Assembly (NCBI RefSeq): GCF_021729135.1
Contig: NZ_JAJTWW010000016.1
Coordinates: 18,742-82,741, forward strand
Direction: 5' to 3'
From: Brevibacterium daeguense
GTDB lineage: Bacteria > Actinomycetota > Actinomycetes > Actinomycetales > Brevibacteriaceae
Length of the DNA: 64,000 bases
Positions 18,319 through 26,679 of this stretch are shown here, in pieces. Both the position numbers and the translations under genes were made by a program. Each line of letters opens with the position of its first letter. Position 1 is the stretch's first letter. The notes beneath the pieces are model-generated. The model saw only the letters and a program-made list of their open reading frames with translations, ran no database searches and was not told the DNA's origin.

Positions 18319-19476
18319 CTACTTCCTCTCGGCGAAGTGCTTATCGGTCGCGGCCTGCACTGCCTTCTCCACTCGGTCACCGAGCTCAGCCCACTGGTCG
18401 ATCGACCGCTGCTCCGCAGCCCTGAGGCGGGTGGCTCGATTCTGGAACTGGGGCTTCACATGCTGAGCGAACAATTCATAGCTACGCCTGGTGGCAGCCG
18501 GATCAGCCCACTCGGCGTGCTGGATCAGATATGATCCGAAGCCGCCGTTGGACTGGGCCACCAGCCGCTCGATCTGTTCGATGGCATCATCCGGGGTGCC
18601 GATCACCCCGAGACCGGATTCGGTCACCCACGCCAGACGTTCCTCGAAGGTTCGCCCTGCCGCTCGGAAGTGGGGAACCGCCAGCACGTCCTGCGTGTAC
18701 GCACACCAACTCTCAAGACCGAAGCGGACATTCTCGATCGCCTGTTCCCGGGTCTCCGCAATATGCATCGGTCCGACCAGGCGCCACCGCGATCGGTCGG
18801 CAGTGGTGCCGAACTCCGCGGCGCGCTCCTCCATCACGTCCCAATGTGAAGCCAGCACATCGAAGCCGGCCTTGGCCGTGGCGCCGATCGAGAGCAACGA
18901 CAGACCGTGCTTGCCCGCGATCCGCGGACCCGTCGGCGAGGAGATCGCCGCGACTGCCACCTCGAGCTCGTCGTTGAAGGGCGAATACTGAGTCTGAGCG
19001 TTTCGCAGGCGATAACGCGGAGTGTCAGCAGTGACTGCCTCACCGGCCAACAGCCGCATCAGCACGTCCGTGTCCTCCTCCAGGGCTCCCCGCTGCTCCT
19101 CGATCTCCAGCCCGATCATCGTGGCATCCTGCGGCAGCGCCCCCGGACCCAGGCCCAGAATGAAGCGGCCACGCGTGAGGTGATCGAGGAACAGTGCGCT
19201 GTCAGCGACATGGAAAGGGTTGTGATACGGCAACGAGAGAACGCCGGTCGCAAACTTGATATTGCGAGTCTGCGGCGCCAGATGAGCGATGAACATCATC
19301 GGATCCGGAACGAGCTCATTGCCGGACGAGTGGTGCTCTCCAATCCACACCTCGTCGTAGCCGAGCTTGTCGAGCAGCTGGACCACCTCGATGTCACGGA
19401 CGTACGCAGACGTGGGATCCTGACCGGCCGGGGTATGGAAGGGGGCCATGAAAATGCCGAACTTCATATTAGCCAC
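18319..19476 (-). CDS. Luciferase-like flavin-dependent monooxygenase
   Basis: A 385-residue bacterial-luciferase-fold (TIM barrel) monooxygenase that needs reduced FMN from a reductase. Landmarks: MKFGIFMAPFH at the N-terminus, DEVWIGEHHSSG, the FATGVLSLPYHNPFHVA block and DHLTRGRFILGLGPGALP. I chose the GTG at 19476 because AAGGAG lies 7 nt upstream; the ATG at 19467 inside the same frame is too far from it. The nearby flavin reductase and crotonases suggest oxidation of a cyclic or branched carbon compound followed by CoA-linked breakdown. The substrate cannot be read from sequence. Confidence 0.85.
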   Translation of the reverse strand: MANMKFGIFMAPFHTPAGQDPTSAYVRDIEVVQLLDKLGYDEVWIGEHHSSGNELVPDPMMFIAHLAPQTRNIKFATGVLSLPYHNPFHVADSALFLDHLTRGRFILGLGPGALPQDATMIGLEIEEQRGALEEDTDVLMRLLAGEAVTADTPRYRLRNAQTQYSPFNDELEVAVAAISSPTGPRIAGKHGLSLLSIGATAKAGFDVLASHWDVMEERAAEFGTTADRSRWRLVGPMHIAETREQAIENVRFGLESWCAYTQDVLAVPHFRAAGRTFEERLAWVTESGLGVIGTPDDAIEQIERLVAQSNGGFGSYLIQHAEWADPAATRRSYELFAQHVKPQFQNRATRLRAAEQRSIDQWAELGDRVEKAVQAATDKHFAERK

Positions 19477-19564
19477 CGGGGCTCTCCTTCGAGTCGATGC
19501 AACGTTGGCGCACCATTGCGCCACTGGTAGCACTCAGTATGGGAGAAATCTCCTGGTTCCAGAT

Positions 19565-19581
19565 GTGTCAGTTTGGGACAC
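19565..19581. promoter_or_regulatory. Putative operator upstream of the monooxygenase gene
   Basis: GTGTCAGTTTGGGACAC is a 17-bp palindrome (GTGTC and GACAC arms) centred about 97 bp upstream of the monooxygenase GTG. Read on that gene's strand, it begins GTGTCCCA like the site at 15859-15877. It is the second half of the proposed regulon signature. Confidence 0.5.
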
Positions 19582-19707
19582 TCCCGCCCCAAGCAGCCGG
19601 CGTCGACTTCGGCGGTGATTTCACTGCTCGCTTCAACTGGCGTTTCCGGTCATGACTCCCGGCAGTACCGTTGTGGCGTGGCTTCAGCGAAGGGGCGGCC
19701 GCAGGTC

Positions 19708-20166
19708 GTGCGAATGTTTCCAGACTACGCCGGCACCGTTCTATGGCTTGGTGACCCCGTTGCGTACGGCTCTTCCGGCCTTACCGACGGGCTGATTCGC
19801 GACCTGAAAGCTTGGGAGCAGTGCTACTACGACGCGTTGACCCCTGACCTGGAATGGAGATCGGCAGAACTGGCCCGCCAGTACACAGAGGAAGGCAACC
19901 AGTTGGCTGCGCGTGTGGCAGATGAACTGGGAGACGGATACGAAGTCGAGTTCCGATCCTTTGAGCCGGGCGCTGGGCGCCGCCGGTTCCATGGGACAGG
20001 AGCTGCGCTCAACGCCCGGGCCGCTGCCGCTTTCGCTGAACTCGCAGCCACCCTGAAAGCGGAGCAGGAGCAATCTGGCGGCGACGACGGCTACGCTTTC
20101 GCGCCTGTGTCCGGCAACATCTTCAAGCCGCCACGGGGACGAGTTGATCGTGGTTCTGAGAGCTGA
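19708..20166 (+). CDS. Hypothetical protein
   Basis: About 152 residues, start uncertain (GTG 19708 or ATG 19714; the frame is open to 19573). The N-terminus MFPDYAGTVLWLGDPVAYGSSGL and the following helical segment with WEQCYYDALTPDLEWRS look like a folded globular protein. The middle has DGYEVEFRS and a Gly, Arg-rich stretch; the C-terminus is polar. No membrane segment. I do not recognise the family. Third-position GC is lower than in flanking genes. No partner gene is evident, though it is next to the short Ric-like gene on the opposite strand. Confidence 0.55.
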   Translation: MRMFPDYAGTVLWLGDPVAYGSSGLTDGLIRDLKAWEQCYYDALTPDLEWRSAELARQYTEEGNQLAARVADELGDGYEVEFRSFEPGAGRRRFHGTGAALNARAAAAFAELAATLKAEQEQSGGDDGYAFAPVSGNIFKPPRGRVDRGSES

Positions 20167-20209
20167 TGGGGGCAGGGGTCGCACACAGGTGTGAGGTCTT
20201 CCGGTGTTC

Positions 20210-20470
20210 TCAGGCGGCGTACCGCGCGTCGGCGCGCTCCAGGGCCTGGTACGTCGCCCGGAAGGCCTCGCAGACGTCTTCGGGGACGGCATAGTTCCGG
20301 GTCAGGGTCCGCAGTTCGTTGAACAGTTCAGCGGTGCGCGGGTCGGTGTTTGACTGCTGGAGCGTGAGCGTGATTTCTCGCACGCGGGTGAGCTCAGGGT
20401 GATGTGCTCCGTGGACGCGTTCGATGATGGGCGCGAGTTGGGCTGCTTGCGCCAGATTCTGGTCGGTCAC
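20210..20470 (-). CDS. Short Ric-like protein (iron-sulfur repair / hemerythrin-type fragment)
   Basis: An 86-residue protein with RVHGAHHPELTRVREI (His20, His23, His24, Glu26) and a C-terminal NYAVPEDVCEAFRATYQAL segment (Cys67). This pattern matches, from memory, the short Ric proteins of Firmicutes that resemble half of the YtfE/ScdA di-iron iron-sulfur-cluster repair family. A role in repairing or sensing iron damage from NO or oxidants is therefore inferred. The start is a GTG with AAGGA 7 nt upstream. It is the last of three minus-strand genes (ZIP transporter, methyltransferase, Ric-like), separated by gaps of 80-90 bp. It could be annotated simply as hypothetical by automatic tools. 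Confidence 0.65.
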   Translation of the reverse strand: MTDQNLAQAAQLAPIIERVHGAHHPELTRVREITLTLQQSNTDPRTAELFNELRTLTRNYAVPEDVCEAFRATYQALERADARYAA

Positions 20471-20551
20471 TGGTCGTTCCTTTCGAGATGGCGATATCAG
20501 AGAGCTGCTTTGTGCGTCGGGATTGTCGTTGACGAAGATCCGTGGCGGAGA

Positions 20552-21136
20552 TCACGACGCCCTGGCGGTGACGGTCGCGTGAGGACGCCGCGGGTGCCAC
20601 TGCTGGGCGGTCACCTCGAACCCGGCACCCTTGAGCGCGTGGACCAGGGACGTCATCGGCCAGCGGTAGGCCGTCGCGGCTGGGTGCTGGAACGCCTCGA
20701 TCCGAGGGCCGGAGAAGAATGAGGCGAGCAGTGAGCCGCCGTCATTGAGGACGCCGCGCAGGGTGGACAGTGCTGTCGGGAGCTCGTCGGGGCGCAGGTG
20801 GATGAGGGAGTACCACGCCAGGATCCCGGACCAGCGCTCGTCGGTGCCCTCGAGGTCGGCGAGGGAGGCGTGCCGGAACGGCACGGTGGGATGTGCGCGG
20901 CGGGCGAGTTCGACGAACCGGTCGACCGGTTCGAGTCCTTCGACGTCGTGCCCCAGGGCGGCGAGGTGACCGGTCCAGCGGCCGGTACCGGCGCCGACGT
21001 CGAGGATCGGGCCGGAGACGGTCCTGGCCCAGGGCTCGATCACGGCGCGGTCGGGGTCCTGGGGGGACACCTCGGTCCCGAGCACGCCGGCAAGCCTGGT
21101 CGCGTTGGTGCGGTATGCCTGTACAACTTCGTCCAT
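20552..21136 (-). CDS. Class I SAM-dependent methyltransferase
   Basis: A 194-residue Rossmann-fold methyltransferase. The SAM motif [19 protein letters not shown] is followed by the acidic end of strand 2 (VEGLEP) and [16 protein letters not shown], then a post-motif region with GGSLLASFF. The ATG at 21136 follows GGAGG at 5 nt. The substrate is unknown; the size and motif layout fit small-molecule methylation (UbiE/Tehb-like) rather than DNA or rRNA. It lies between the ZIP transporter and the Ric-like gene on the same strand. That arrangement might suggest metal or metalloid handling, but the sequence gives no direct proof. Confidence 0.8.
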   Translation of the reverse strand: MDEVVQAYRTNATRLAGVLGTEVSPQDPDRAVIEPWARTVSGPILDVGAGTGRWTGHLAALGHDVEGLEPVDRFVELARRAHPTVPFRHASLADLEGTDERWSGILAWYSLIHLRPDELPTALSTLRGVLNDGGSLLASFFSGPRIEAFQHPAATAYRWPMTSLVHALKGAGFEVTAQQWHPRRPHATVTARAS

Positions 21137-21226
21137 CAGTGCCTCCGTCAAACGAGTCGATCCAGCCGTAGGGGTCAGCAGGTCGGCGCGGGGACTGCGC
21201 CCCGCTCCGACCAATGGCCATCCCCA

Positions 21227-22042
21227 TCACATGAGCATCATGAGGATGAGGAACAGCAGGAAGCCGGCGGCTGCCATCGCGATGGTGCCCGTGCTCTCCT
21301 TGATCTCGTAGGCTTCGACGAGCAGCTCCGCGACCGCGGTGAACAACAGGGCAGCGGCACCGAAGGCGAGGCCGGTGACCAGCAGCGGGGCGGAGACCCC
21401 GGCGAAGACGAGGGCGCCCAGGACGGCGCCGAGCGGCATCATGACCGCCACGAAGGCGCCCACACCGATCGCCGAGCCGACCGACCCGCCGCCGGCACGC
21501 GTGGACCCGGCGATAGAGGCAGCGACGAACAACAACTCGATCGACAGCGCGACCGCGATCAGGAGAGCCGCGCCACCGCCGGCCGACAGTGCCACGCCGA
21601 TGATGGCGCCGTCGATGAGGACAACGACGGCAAGCGCGATGGCCAGGCGCAGGTTCACACCGGTGGCCGCCTTGGTCTGCACGCCACCGTGACCGTGCTC
21701 CTCACCATGGGCGGGGCCGTGTTCCTCACCATGGGCGGGGCCGTGTTCCTCGCCGTGGGCGTGGCCGTGCCCGAACCGCGTCAGCAGCGCGCGCAGCGCC
21801 AGCATGAACGCCGTGCCCAGCACAAAGCCGAATATCAGCGGCCAGCCGGCACCCAGGTGCAGCGCCTCCGGAAGCAGATCCAGTGTCGCCGCGGCAATGA
21901 TCAGACCCGCAGCGAAGTGCTGGACATAACTCGTCAGTGTCGAAGTCTGACTGCGCGTCGCGACAGCCGCGACCACCGCGCCGACAAGACCCGCCACCAA
22001 TCCGATCGTGCCGAGTCCAAGTGCTTGCCCGAACACATCCAT
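21227..22042 (-). CDS. ZIP-family-like metal transporter with His-rich loop
   Basis: A 271-residue membrane protein with about eight hydrophobic segments. HFAAGLIIAAATLDLLPEALHL near residue 45 corresponds to the ZIP metal-binding helix. A cytoplasmic or periplasmic loop at about residues 90-120 contains HGHAHGEEHG followed by repeated AHGEEHGP octapeptides, a probable zinc or divalent-metal buffer. The C-terminal helices keep the EAYEIKE/TVAELL pattern. The ATG at 22042 has GGGAGGGA 6 nt upstream. Uptake of zinc, iron or manganese is the family role; export is also possible for this subgroup. Confidence 0.75.
   Translation of the reverse strand: MDVFGQALGLGTIGLVAGLVGAVVAAVATRSQTSTLTSYVQHFAAGLIIAAATLDLLPEALHLGAGWPLIFGFVLGTAFMLALRALLTRFGHGHAHGEEHGPAHGEEHGPAHGEEHGHGGVQTKAATGVNLRLAIALAVVVLIDGAIIGVALSAGGGAALLIAVALSIELLFVAASIAGSTRAGGGSVGSAIGVGAFVAVMMPLGAVLGALVFAGVSAPLLVTGLAFGAAALLFTAVAELLVEAYEIKESTGTIAMAAAGFLLFLILMMLM
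21695..21766. repeat. 24-bp tandem repeat coding for the His-rich loop
   Basis: Three in-frame 24-bp units at 21695-21718, 21719-21742 and 21743-21766. The first two are nearly identical; the third is diverged. They encode the repeated octapeptide AHGEEHGP in the ZIP-like transporter. Copy number probably varies between strains. Confidence 0.85.
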
Positions 22043-22314
22043 TGCTGTTCCCTCCCGGAATATCTGCTTACGTTGAGCGAGCCGGTCTGTCTCGGCCCTT
22101 CCACTTTCGAACATATGACATGGCAGGAATTCCGTAATTGATCTGGATCAAGAAGCGGAGCGGGAAGCTGAGAACTGCCGGGCTCGCGGACCAGGGAATC
22201 GAGAGTGTGCACCGAAGCAGAAGGCGAACCCCAACCAGACACAAGAACGGGGCCGGCAGATCCGAAGATCCACCGGCCCCGGCCCGAGCGGAAATCAGCT
22301 CGAAGCTCGAGTCA
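22043..22314. other. Intergenic region between mycoredoxin and ZIP transporter genes
   Basis: A 272-bp gap between two minus-strand genes. The ZIP operon promoter should lie here. The left part is comparatively AT-rich (around 22110-22150, including CATATGACATGG and GTAATTGATC), which would suit a promoter or metal-regulator site. I could not match it to a defined consensus. Confidence 0.35.
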
Positions 22315-22602
22315 TCAGTTCCGCAGCTCGGCGAGCTTGGCCTTCACCGCCGCCTGCGACGGGTTGGTCTGCGTGCTCCCGTCGGAGAACAACAGGGTCG
22401 GCACGGTCTGATTGCCGCCGTTGGCCTCTTCCACGATCGCGGCCCCGCCGTCCACTTCCTCGATGTTGACCTCGGTGTAATTGATGCCGGCCTGGTCGAG
22501 CTGCGGCTTCAGCCGCTTGCAGTATCCGCACCAGGTGGTGGTGAACATGGTGACCTCACCGGCCTCCGGCAGGAACTGATCGACAGTCGTGGGGGTGCTC
22601 AT
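22315..22602 (-). CDS. mrx1: Mycoredoxin (glutaredoxin-fold, mycothiol-dependent)
   Basis: A 95-residue redox protein that reduces mycothiol mixed disulfides in actinobacteria. The active site is TTTWCGYCKRL (Cys25, Cys28), the WCGYC form typical of Mrx1. The substrate-side loops NGGNQTVPTLLF (cis-Pro) and DGSTQTNPS are also conserved. The ATG at 22602 is preceded by GAGGAG at 4 nt. It stands alone, divergent from the DUF1801 gene. Confidence 0.9.
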   Translation of the reverse strand: MSTPTTVDQFLPEAGEVTMFTTTWCGYCKRLKPQLDQAGINYTEVNIEEVDGGAAIVEEANGGNQTVPTLLFSDGSTQTNPSQAAVKAKLAELRN

Positions 22603-22802
22603 AGGGCTCCTCTTCGCTCTTTCGCAATGATTCCGGGGTCGCACTGCATGCGGTCGGCCCGCAGGTGCACCTGTCATGGGAACCCCGCGAGCGCCTCGGC
22701 TATTCCGCAGCCGCCTCTCCAGTCGGACCCCCCGACTGATCCTCAGCTGTCCCCCAATCGAAGCCCCCGCCAACCCGCTCCCGGTGGTGCGACAATCTCC
22801 AC

Positions 22803-23222
22803 ATGGCTGACTCCATCTCCACCCACCCCACCGATGTCGATCCGCGCGAGTACATCGATTCGCTCGAGACGCCTCGGCGCCGGGTTCACGGTCACCTGCT
22901 GCTCGACATCTTCTCCGAGGTCACCGGTGCGAACCCCGTGATGTGGGGCCCGACGATGATCGGCTACGGCTCCTACGACTACACCTACGACAGCGGCTGG
23001 TCGGGCACCTACTTCCGCTCCGGCTTCAGCCCGCGCAAGGCGGCGCTCTCGCTCTACGGCCTCCCGCCCGAATCGGCCGCGCCGGAGCTGTGGGCGAAGT
23101 TCGGCAAGCACCGCCGAGGCGCCTCCTGCGTCTACGTGAACAAGCCGGAGGACATCGACCTGGATGTGCTGCGCGAACTCATCGCGATCGGCTGGAACAC
23201 GGACCCGACCGGCACGGACTGA
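22803..23222 (+). CDS. DUF1801 (YdhG-like) domain protein
   Basis: A 139-residue soluble protein. The segment MWGPTMIGYGSYDYTYDSGW followed by FSPRKAALSLYG is the characteristic core of DUF1801 proteins, which have a YdhG/YjbR-like fold and no settled function. The ending IDLDVLRELIAIGW is the usual C-terminal helix. The ATG at 22803 opens the conserved protein. It precedes the PLP enzyme gene by 74 bp and may be co-transcribed. Confidence 0.8.
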   Translation: MADSISTHPTDVDPREYIDSLETPRRRVHGHLLLDIFSEVTGANPVMWGPTMIGYGSYDYTYDSGWSGTYFRSGFSPRKAALSLYGLPPESAAPELWAKFGKHRRGASCVYVNKPEDIDLDVLRELIAIGWNTDPTGTD

Positions 23223-23296
23223 TCGCGACCGGAGCACACCGCGTTATGGGCGCGCTGACCTGGACAGCCCCGTCGGGCCGCGGCCTACGATGGAAT

Positions 23297-24709
23297 ATGG
23301 CTACCCAGCATTCCGAGACCGCCGGCAGCGCAGCCGGACCAGCCGGCGCTTCCGCACACCCCACCACCGGCGCCAACCAGGAGCTCCCGCGCGGCGGGCC
23401 TGAGCACTCCCGGCTGCCCACCGCAGCGACCGTGATCCTCGGGCCCCAGCACAAGTCGATTCCGCCGGCGCTCTGGGGCCGGCCCGGTTCTCAGGTCGGC
23501 ACCGAGCGCCTGCCGCTGTCGACCTTCCCTACTCCCCTGTTCACGCTGTCGGACACCGCGATCAGCCGCAACCTGGAGCTGATGAGCCGCTACGCCCGCG
23601 ACTCCGGGGTGCTGCTGGCCCCGCACGGCAAGACGACGATGTCCCCGGACCTGTGGCACCGCCAGCTCGACGCCGGCTGCTGGGGCATCAGCGTTGCAAC
23701 CCCCTGGCAGGCGCAGATCGCCCGGCACGCCGGTGTCCAGACGATCGTCCTCGCCAATACTCTGCTCGACCCCACCGGCATCGCCTGGGTCGCCCAGGAG
23801 ATGCGCGCCGACCGCGGCTTCCGCTTCGTCTGCTGGGTCGACTCCCCCGCAGGAGTGCAGCTGCTCGACCGGGTGCTGACCGACGCCGGAGCCGAGCGGC
23901 CTCTCGAGGTGATCGTCGAGGTGGGCGGCCCCGACGGCAGGGCCGGCGTCCGCTCCCAGCACGACGGGATCGCCGTCGCCGAGGCGGTCGCCGCCTCCCG
24001 GCACCTCCGGCTCCTGGGTGTGGGCGGGTATGAGGGGGTCTTCGCCCACGATCGGAGCGCTGACGACGTTCAGCGGGTCACGGACTATCTCGCCGGCGTC
24101 ACCGAGCTGCACGCCCAGCTGGTCGGCCAAGGCCTCTACCCGGGGCAGGCGCTGCTCACCGCCGGCGGCAGCATGTACTTCGACCTCGTCGTGGACGCCT
24201 TCACGGACGCCGCCCGCACCGCCACCGCGCAGGGCGTGTCCACGAGCGTGCTCCTGCGTTCGGGTGCGTACCTGATCCATGACAGCGGGACGTACGACGA
24301 GGTGTCGGCTCTGGGATCTCTCCACGCCGCCGAGGCGCTCGCTCCGGGAATGCACGTGTTCTCGCGGGTGCTCTCCCGGCCCGAGCCGGGCCTGGCGATC
24401 CTCGATGCCGGCAAGCGCGACGTGCCCTTCGACTACGGCCTGCCGGTCCCGCTCCGGGTGCTCGGCGATGCATCACCTGAGACCGAGCAGGCGCTGGCCG
24501 CGGCGACCATGAGGACGCTCAACGACCAGCACCTGTTCCTCGACCTGCCGGCGGGCACCTCGGCGGCGGCGCTCCCGGTCGGAGCGGTGGTGCAGCTGGG
24601 ACTGTCGCATCCGTGCACCGCCTTCGACAAGTGGCGGCTGGTGACCACCGTCGACGACGCGACGAGCGAGGAGCCGCACGTGACTGGCTTCCTCCCGACC
24701 TACTTCTGA
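23297..24709 (+). CDS. Fold-III PLP enzyme: D-serine dehydratase / D-threonine aldolase-like amino acid deaminase
   Basis: A 470-residue alanine-racemase-fold PLP enzyme. The Schiff-base lysine lies in LLAPHGKTTMSP; YFDLVVDAF and LLRSGAYLIHD are conserved barrel segments. The C-terminal D-serine-dehydratase-like domain ends with LSHPCTAFDKWR, where the His and Cys of HPC bind the catalytic zinc. Products would be a keto acid and ammonia from a D-hydroxy-amino acid. The start is uncertain: the ATG at 23297 has a poor ribosome site and the frame is open upstream (ATG 23246). The first 45 residues are low-complexity. The stop overlaps the symporter stop by 10 bp on the other strand. Confidence 0.8.
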   Translation: MATQHSETAGSAAGPAGASAHPTTGANQELPRGGPEHSRLPTAATVILGPQHKSIPPALWGRPGSQVGTERLPLSTFPTPLFTLSDTAISRNLELMSRYARDSGVLLAPHGKTTMSPDLWHRQLDAGCWGISVATPWQAQIARHAGVQTIVLANTLLDPTGIAWVAQEMRADRGFRFVCWVDSPAGVQLLDRVLTDAGAERPLEVIVEVGGPDGRAGVRSQHDGIAVAEAVAASRHLRLLGVGGYEGVFAHDRSADDVQRVTDYLAGVTELHAQLVGQGLYPGQALLTAGGSMYFDLVVDAFTDAARTATAQGVSTSVLLRSGAYLIHDSGTYDEVSALGSLHAAEALAPGMHVFSRVLSRPEPGLAILDAGKRDVPFDYGLPVPLRVLGDASPETEQALAAATMRTLNDQHLFLDLPAGTSAAALPVGAVVQLGLSHPCTAFDKWRLVTTVDDATSEEPHVTGFLPTYF

Positions 24710-26409
24710 GGGGCAGCCGACGAACCGCCGCCACCGGCGGACAGGCGGTCGCGCTGCGCCTTGCGGAAGCTGCGGCGGATCGTCGTCCGCTTGGCCCACG
24801 CCTTCGCACGCCGCTTCTCCTCGGAGGCGATCTGCTCGGGCGTCGGCTCATGGTCGCGCAGGCCGACCTGCAGATGCTCGGGCACCTGCTGAATCGTTCC
24901 GGTGTCGACCTTGACCTTGTGGCGCAGGATCTCCATCCGCAAGATCTTCGACAGGAAGTAGATCCCGAGCAGGTTCGGCACGCTCATGAGGAAGAACATC
25001 GCATCGGAGAACGCGATGACGCTGTCGAGAGTGATCGAGGCGCCGATCACGACTGCGATGACCCAGATCACCTGGAAGGCTTTCTGCGCGCGGCGGGACT
25101 CGCCCGTCAGGAAGCCGATCGCCTTCTGCCCGTAGTAGGCATACGACAGGATCGTCGAGAAGCCGAACAGCACAACCGAGATCGTCAGCAGGATCGGGAA
25201 CCACGACGACACCGTGGCGAAGGCGTCCGCGGTCAGCGAGACACCGGCCGCGGTGGAGCCGTCACCGGCATCCGCGTCGTAGAGGCCGGTCGTGATGATC
25301 GCCAGCGCGGTCATGGTGCAGATGATCACGGAGTCGATGAGCGGCTCCCACATCGCGGTGAATCCCTCGGTCGCGGGCTTGGTGGTCTTCACGGCCGAGT
25401 GGGCCATCGCAGCGCTGCCGACGCCGGCGGCGTTGGAGAACAGCGCACGCTGGATGCCGACGATCGCCACACCGATGACACCGCCGGTCACGCCCTCGCC
25501 CGTGAAGGCACCGGCGAACATCAGACCGAAGGCTCCCGGGATCGCGGTGAAGTTGACGCCGAGGATGACCAGCACCGACCCCACGTAGAGAAGTGCCATG
25601 AGCGGGGTGATGGCCGAGGTCCACACGGCGATCTTCTTGATCCCGCCGAGGATGACGAGGGCCGCCACGGACGCGATGATCACGCCGATCAGCCAGAGCT
25701 TGTCGGCGAAGAAGCTGCTCTCGCCGCCGGTCGCGGTGACGATGATCGCCGCAGCCTGATTCGACTGGAACAGATTGCCGGCGCCGAAGACGCCGACCAC
25801 CGTGGCGATCGCATAGAAGTAGGCGAGGAACTTGCCCAGCCGGGGCCGTCCGATCTCCCTCAGACCGTCGCGCAGGTAGTACATCGGACCGCCCGAGGTG
25901 GTCCCGTCGTCGGCGATCTGCCGGTACTTCACGCCCAGCGTCGCCTCGGCCATCTTGACCGTCATGGAGAAGAAGCCGAAGATGATGATCCACAGCGCGG
26001 CACCCGGGCCGCCCACGGTGATGGCCACTGCGACACCGGCGATGTTGCCCAGCCCGACCGTGCCGGACAGCTCCGTGGCGAGCGCCTGGAACGACGACAC
26101 CTCACCGGGGTCGGTCTTGCGGGTGAACTTCCCGCGGATGATCGCGATCGAGTGCTTCAGGCCGGTGATCGGCTGGAACCGCAGATACACCGTCAGGAAC
26201 ACCGCGGCGGCGACCAGCCAGACCACGATGATCGGCAGTTCGGCCCCGAACACGGGGATGCCGAAGAAGACGACGGTCGAGAGGATGTCGGCGATCGGGG
26301 CGAAGACTGCCTCGACGGTCCGGTCGATTGCGGAGACCGGCTCGGCGGCCTGGGCGGAGATCAGTTCCGCTGCGGATGGACGTGGGGCGAGTGGTGACTC
26401 GATATTCAT
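24700..26409 (-). CDS. Sodium:alanine/glycine symporter (AGCS family)
   Basis: A 569-residue membrane transporter importing alanine, glycine or a related amino acid with Na+. Family blocks: FQALATELSGTVGLGNIAGVAVAI near residue 105, GGPMYYLRDGL, the RALFSNAAGVGSAAMAHSAVKT motif and FSTILSYAYYGQKA. There is a polar N-terminal tail of about 25 residues and a basic C-terminal cytoplasmic tail. The ATG at 26409 lies directly before the conserved protein. It converges with the PLP amino-acid enzyme gene; D-amino acid uptake and deamination could be linked, but this is inference. Confidence 0.9.
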   Translation of the reverse strand: MNIESPLAPRPSAAELISAQAAEPVSAIDRTVEAVFAPIADILSTVVFFGIPVFGAELPIIVVWLVAAAVFLTVYLRFQPITGLKHSIAIIRGKFTRKTDPGEVSSFQALATELSGTVGLGNIAGVAVAITVGGPGAALWIIIFGFFSMTVKMAEATLGVKYRQIADDGTTSGGPMYYLRDGLREIGRPRLGKFLAYFYAIATVVGVFGAGNLFQSNQAAAIIVTATGGESSFFADKLWLIGVIIASVAALVILGGIKKIAVWTSAITPLMALLYVGSVLVILGVNFTAIPGAFGLMFAGAFTGEGVTGGVIGVAIVGIQRALFSNAAGVGSAAMAHSAVKTTKPATEGFTAMWEPLIDSVIICTMTALAIITTGLYDADAGDGSTAAGVSLTADAFATVSSWFPILLTISVVLFGFSTILSYAYYGQKAIGFLTGESRRAQKAFQVIWVIAVVIGASITLDSVIAFSDAMFFLMSVPNLLGIYFLSKILRMEILRHKVKVDTGTIQQVPEHLQVGLRDHEPTPEQIASEEKRRAKAWAKRTTIRRSFRKAQRDRLSAGGGGSSAAPQK

Positions 26410-26679
26410 ATGTCCCGGCGCGACATAGCTGTACCACCGGAGGGTCGGTCCGGTTCGGCGCCGTGCGGCACCTTAGCAAGTCGGTATGTGCTCAGCGACC
26501 GATCAGACAACGCCCAGCGTGCTTGCCCTCTCACTCAGCTGCGCGCTCCCGGAGCGCCCGGACCGCCGGTCGGCCAGCATCCCCACGGGATCGGCGGGTT
26601 CGGAGTGACTCCATCACCGAGGCTGGATACGTTGAGCCGTCTCTCAGGGAAAAGGTCGGAGCGACAGCCCTCTGAATGA
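26410..26679. other. Non-coding region upstream of the AGCS gene
   Basis: About 270 bp with no convincing gene. It should hold the AGCS promoter on the minus strand. The plus-strand stretch around 26600-26680 resembles the 3' part of a glycine riboswitch (TCTCTCAGGGAAAAGG at 26640-26655, then GGAGCGACAG and CCTCTGAA) but points away from the AGCS gene. See findings. Confidence 0.4.

Noticed and set aside
26410..26679. 89-codon plus-strand frame upstream of tRNA-Leu
   Set aside because: Low-complexity Pro, Arg, Gly translation, weak start context and overlap with the AGCS promoter region; no support as a gene.
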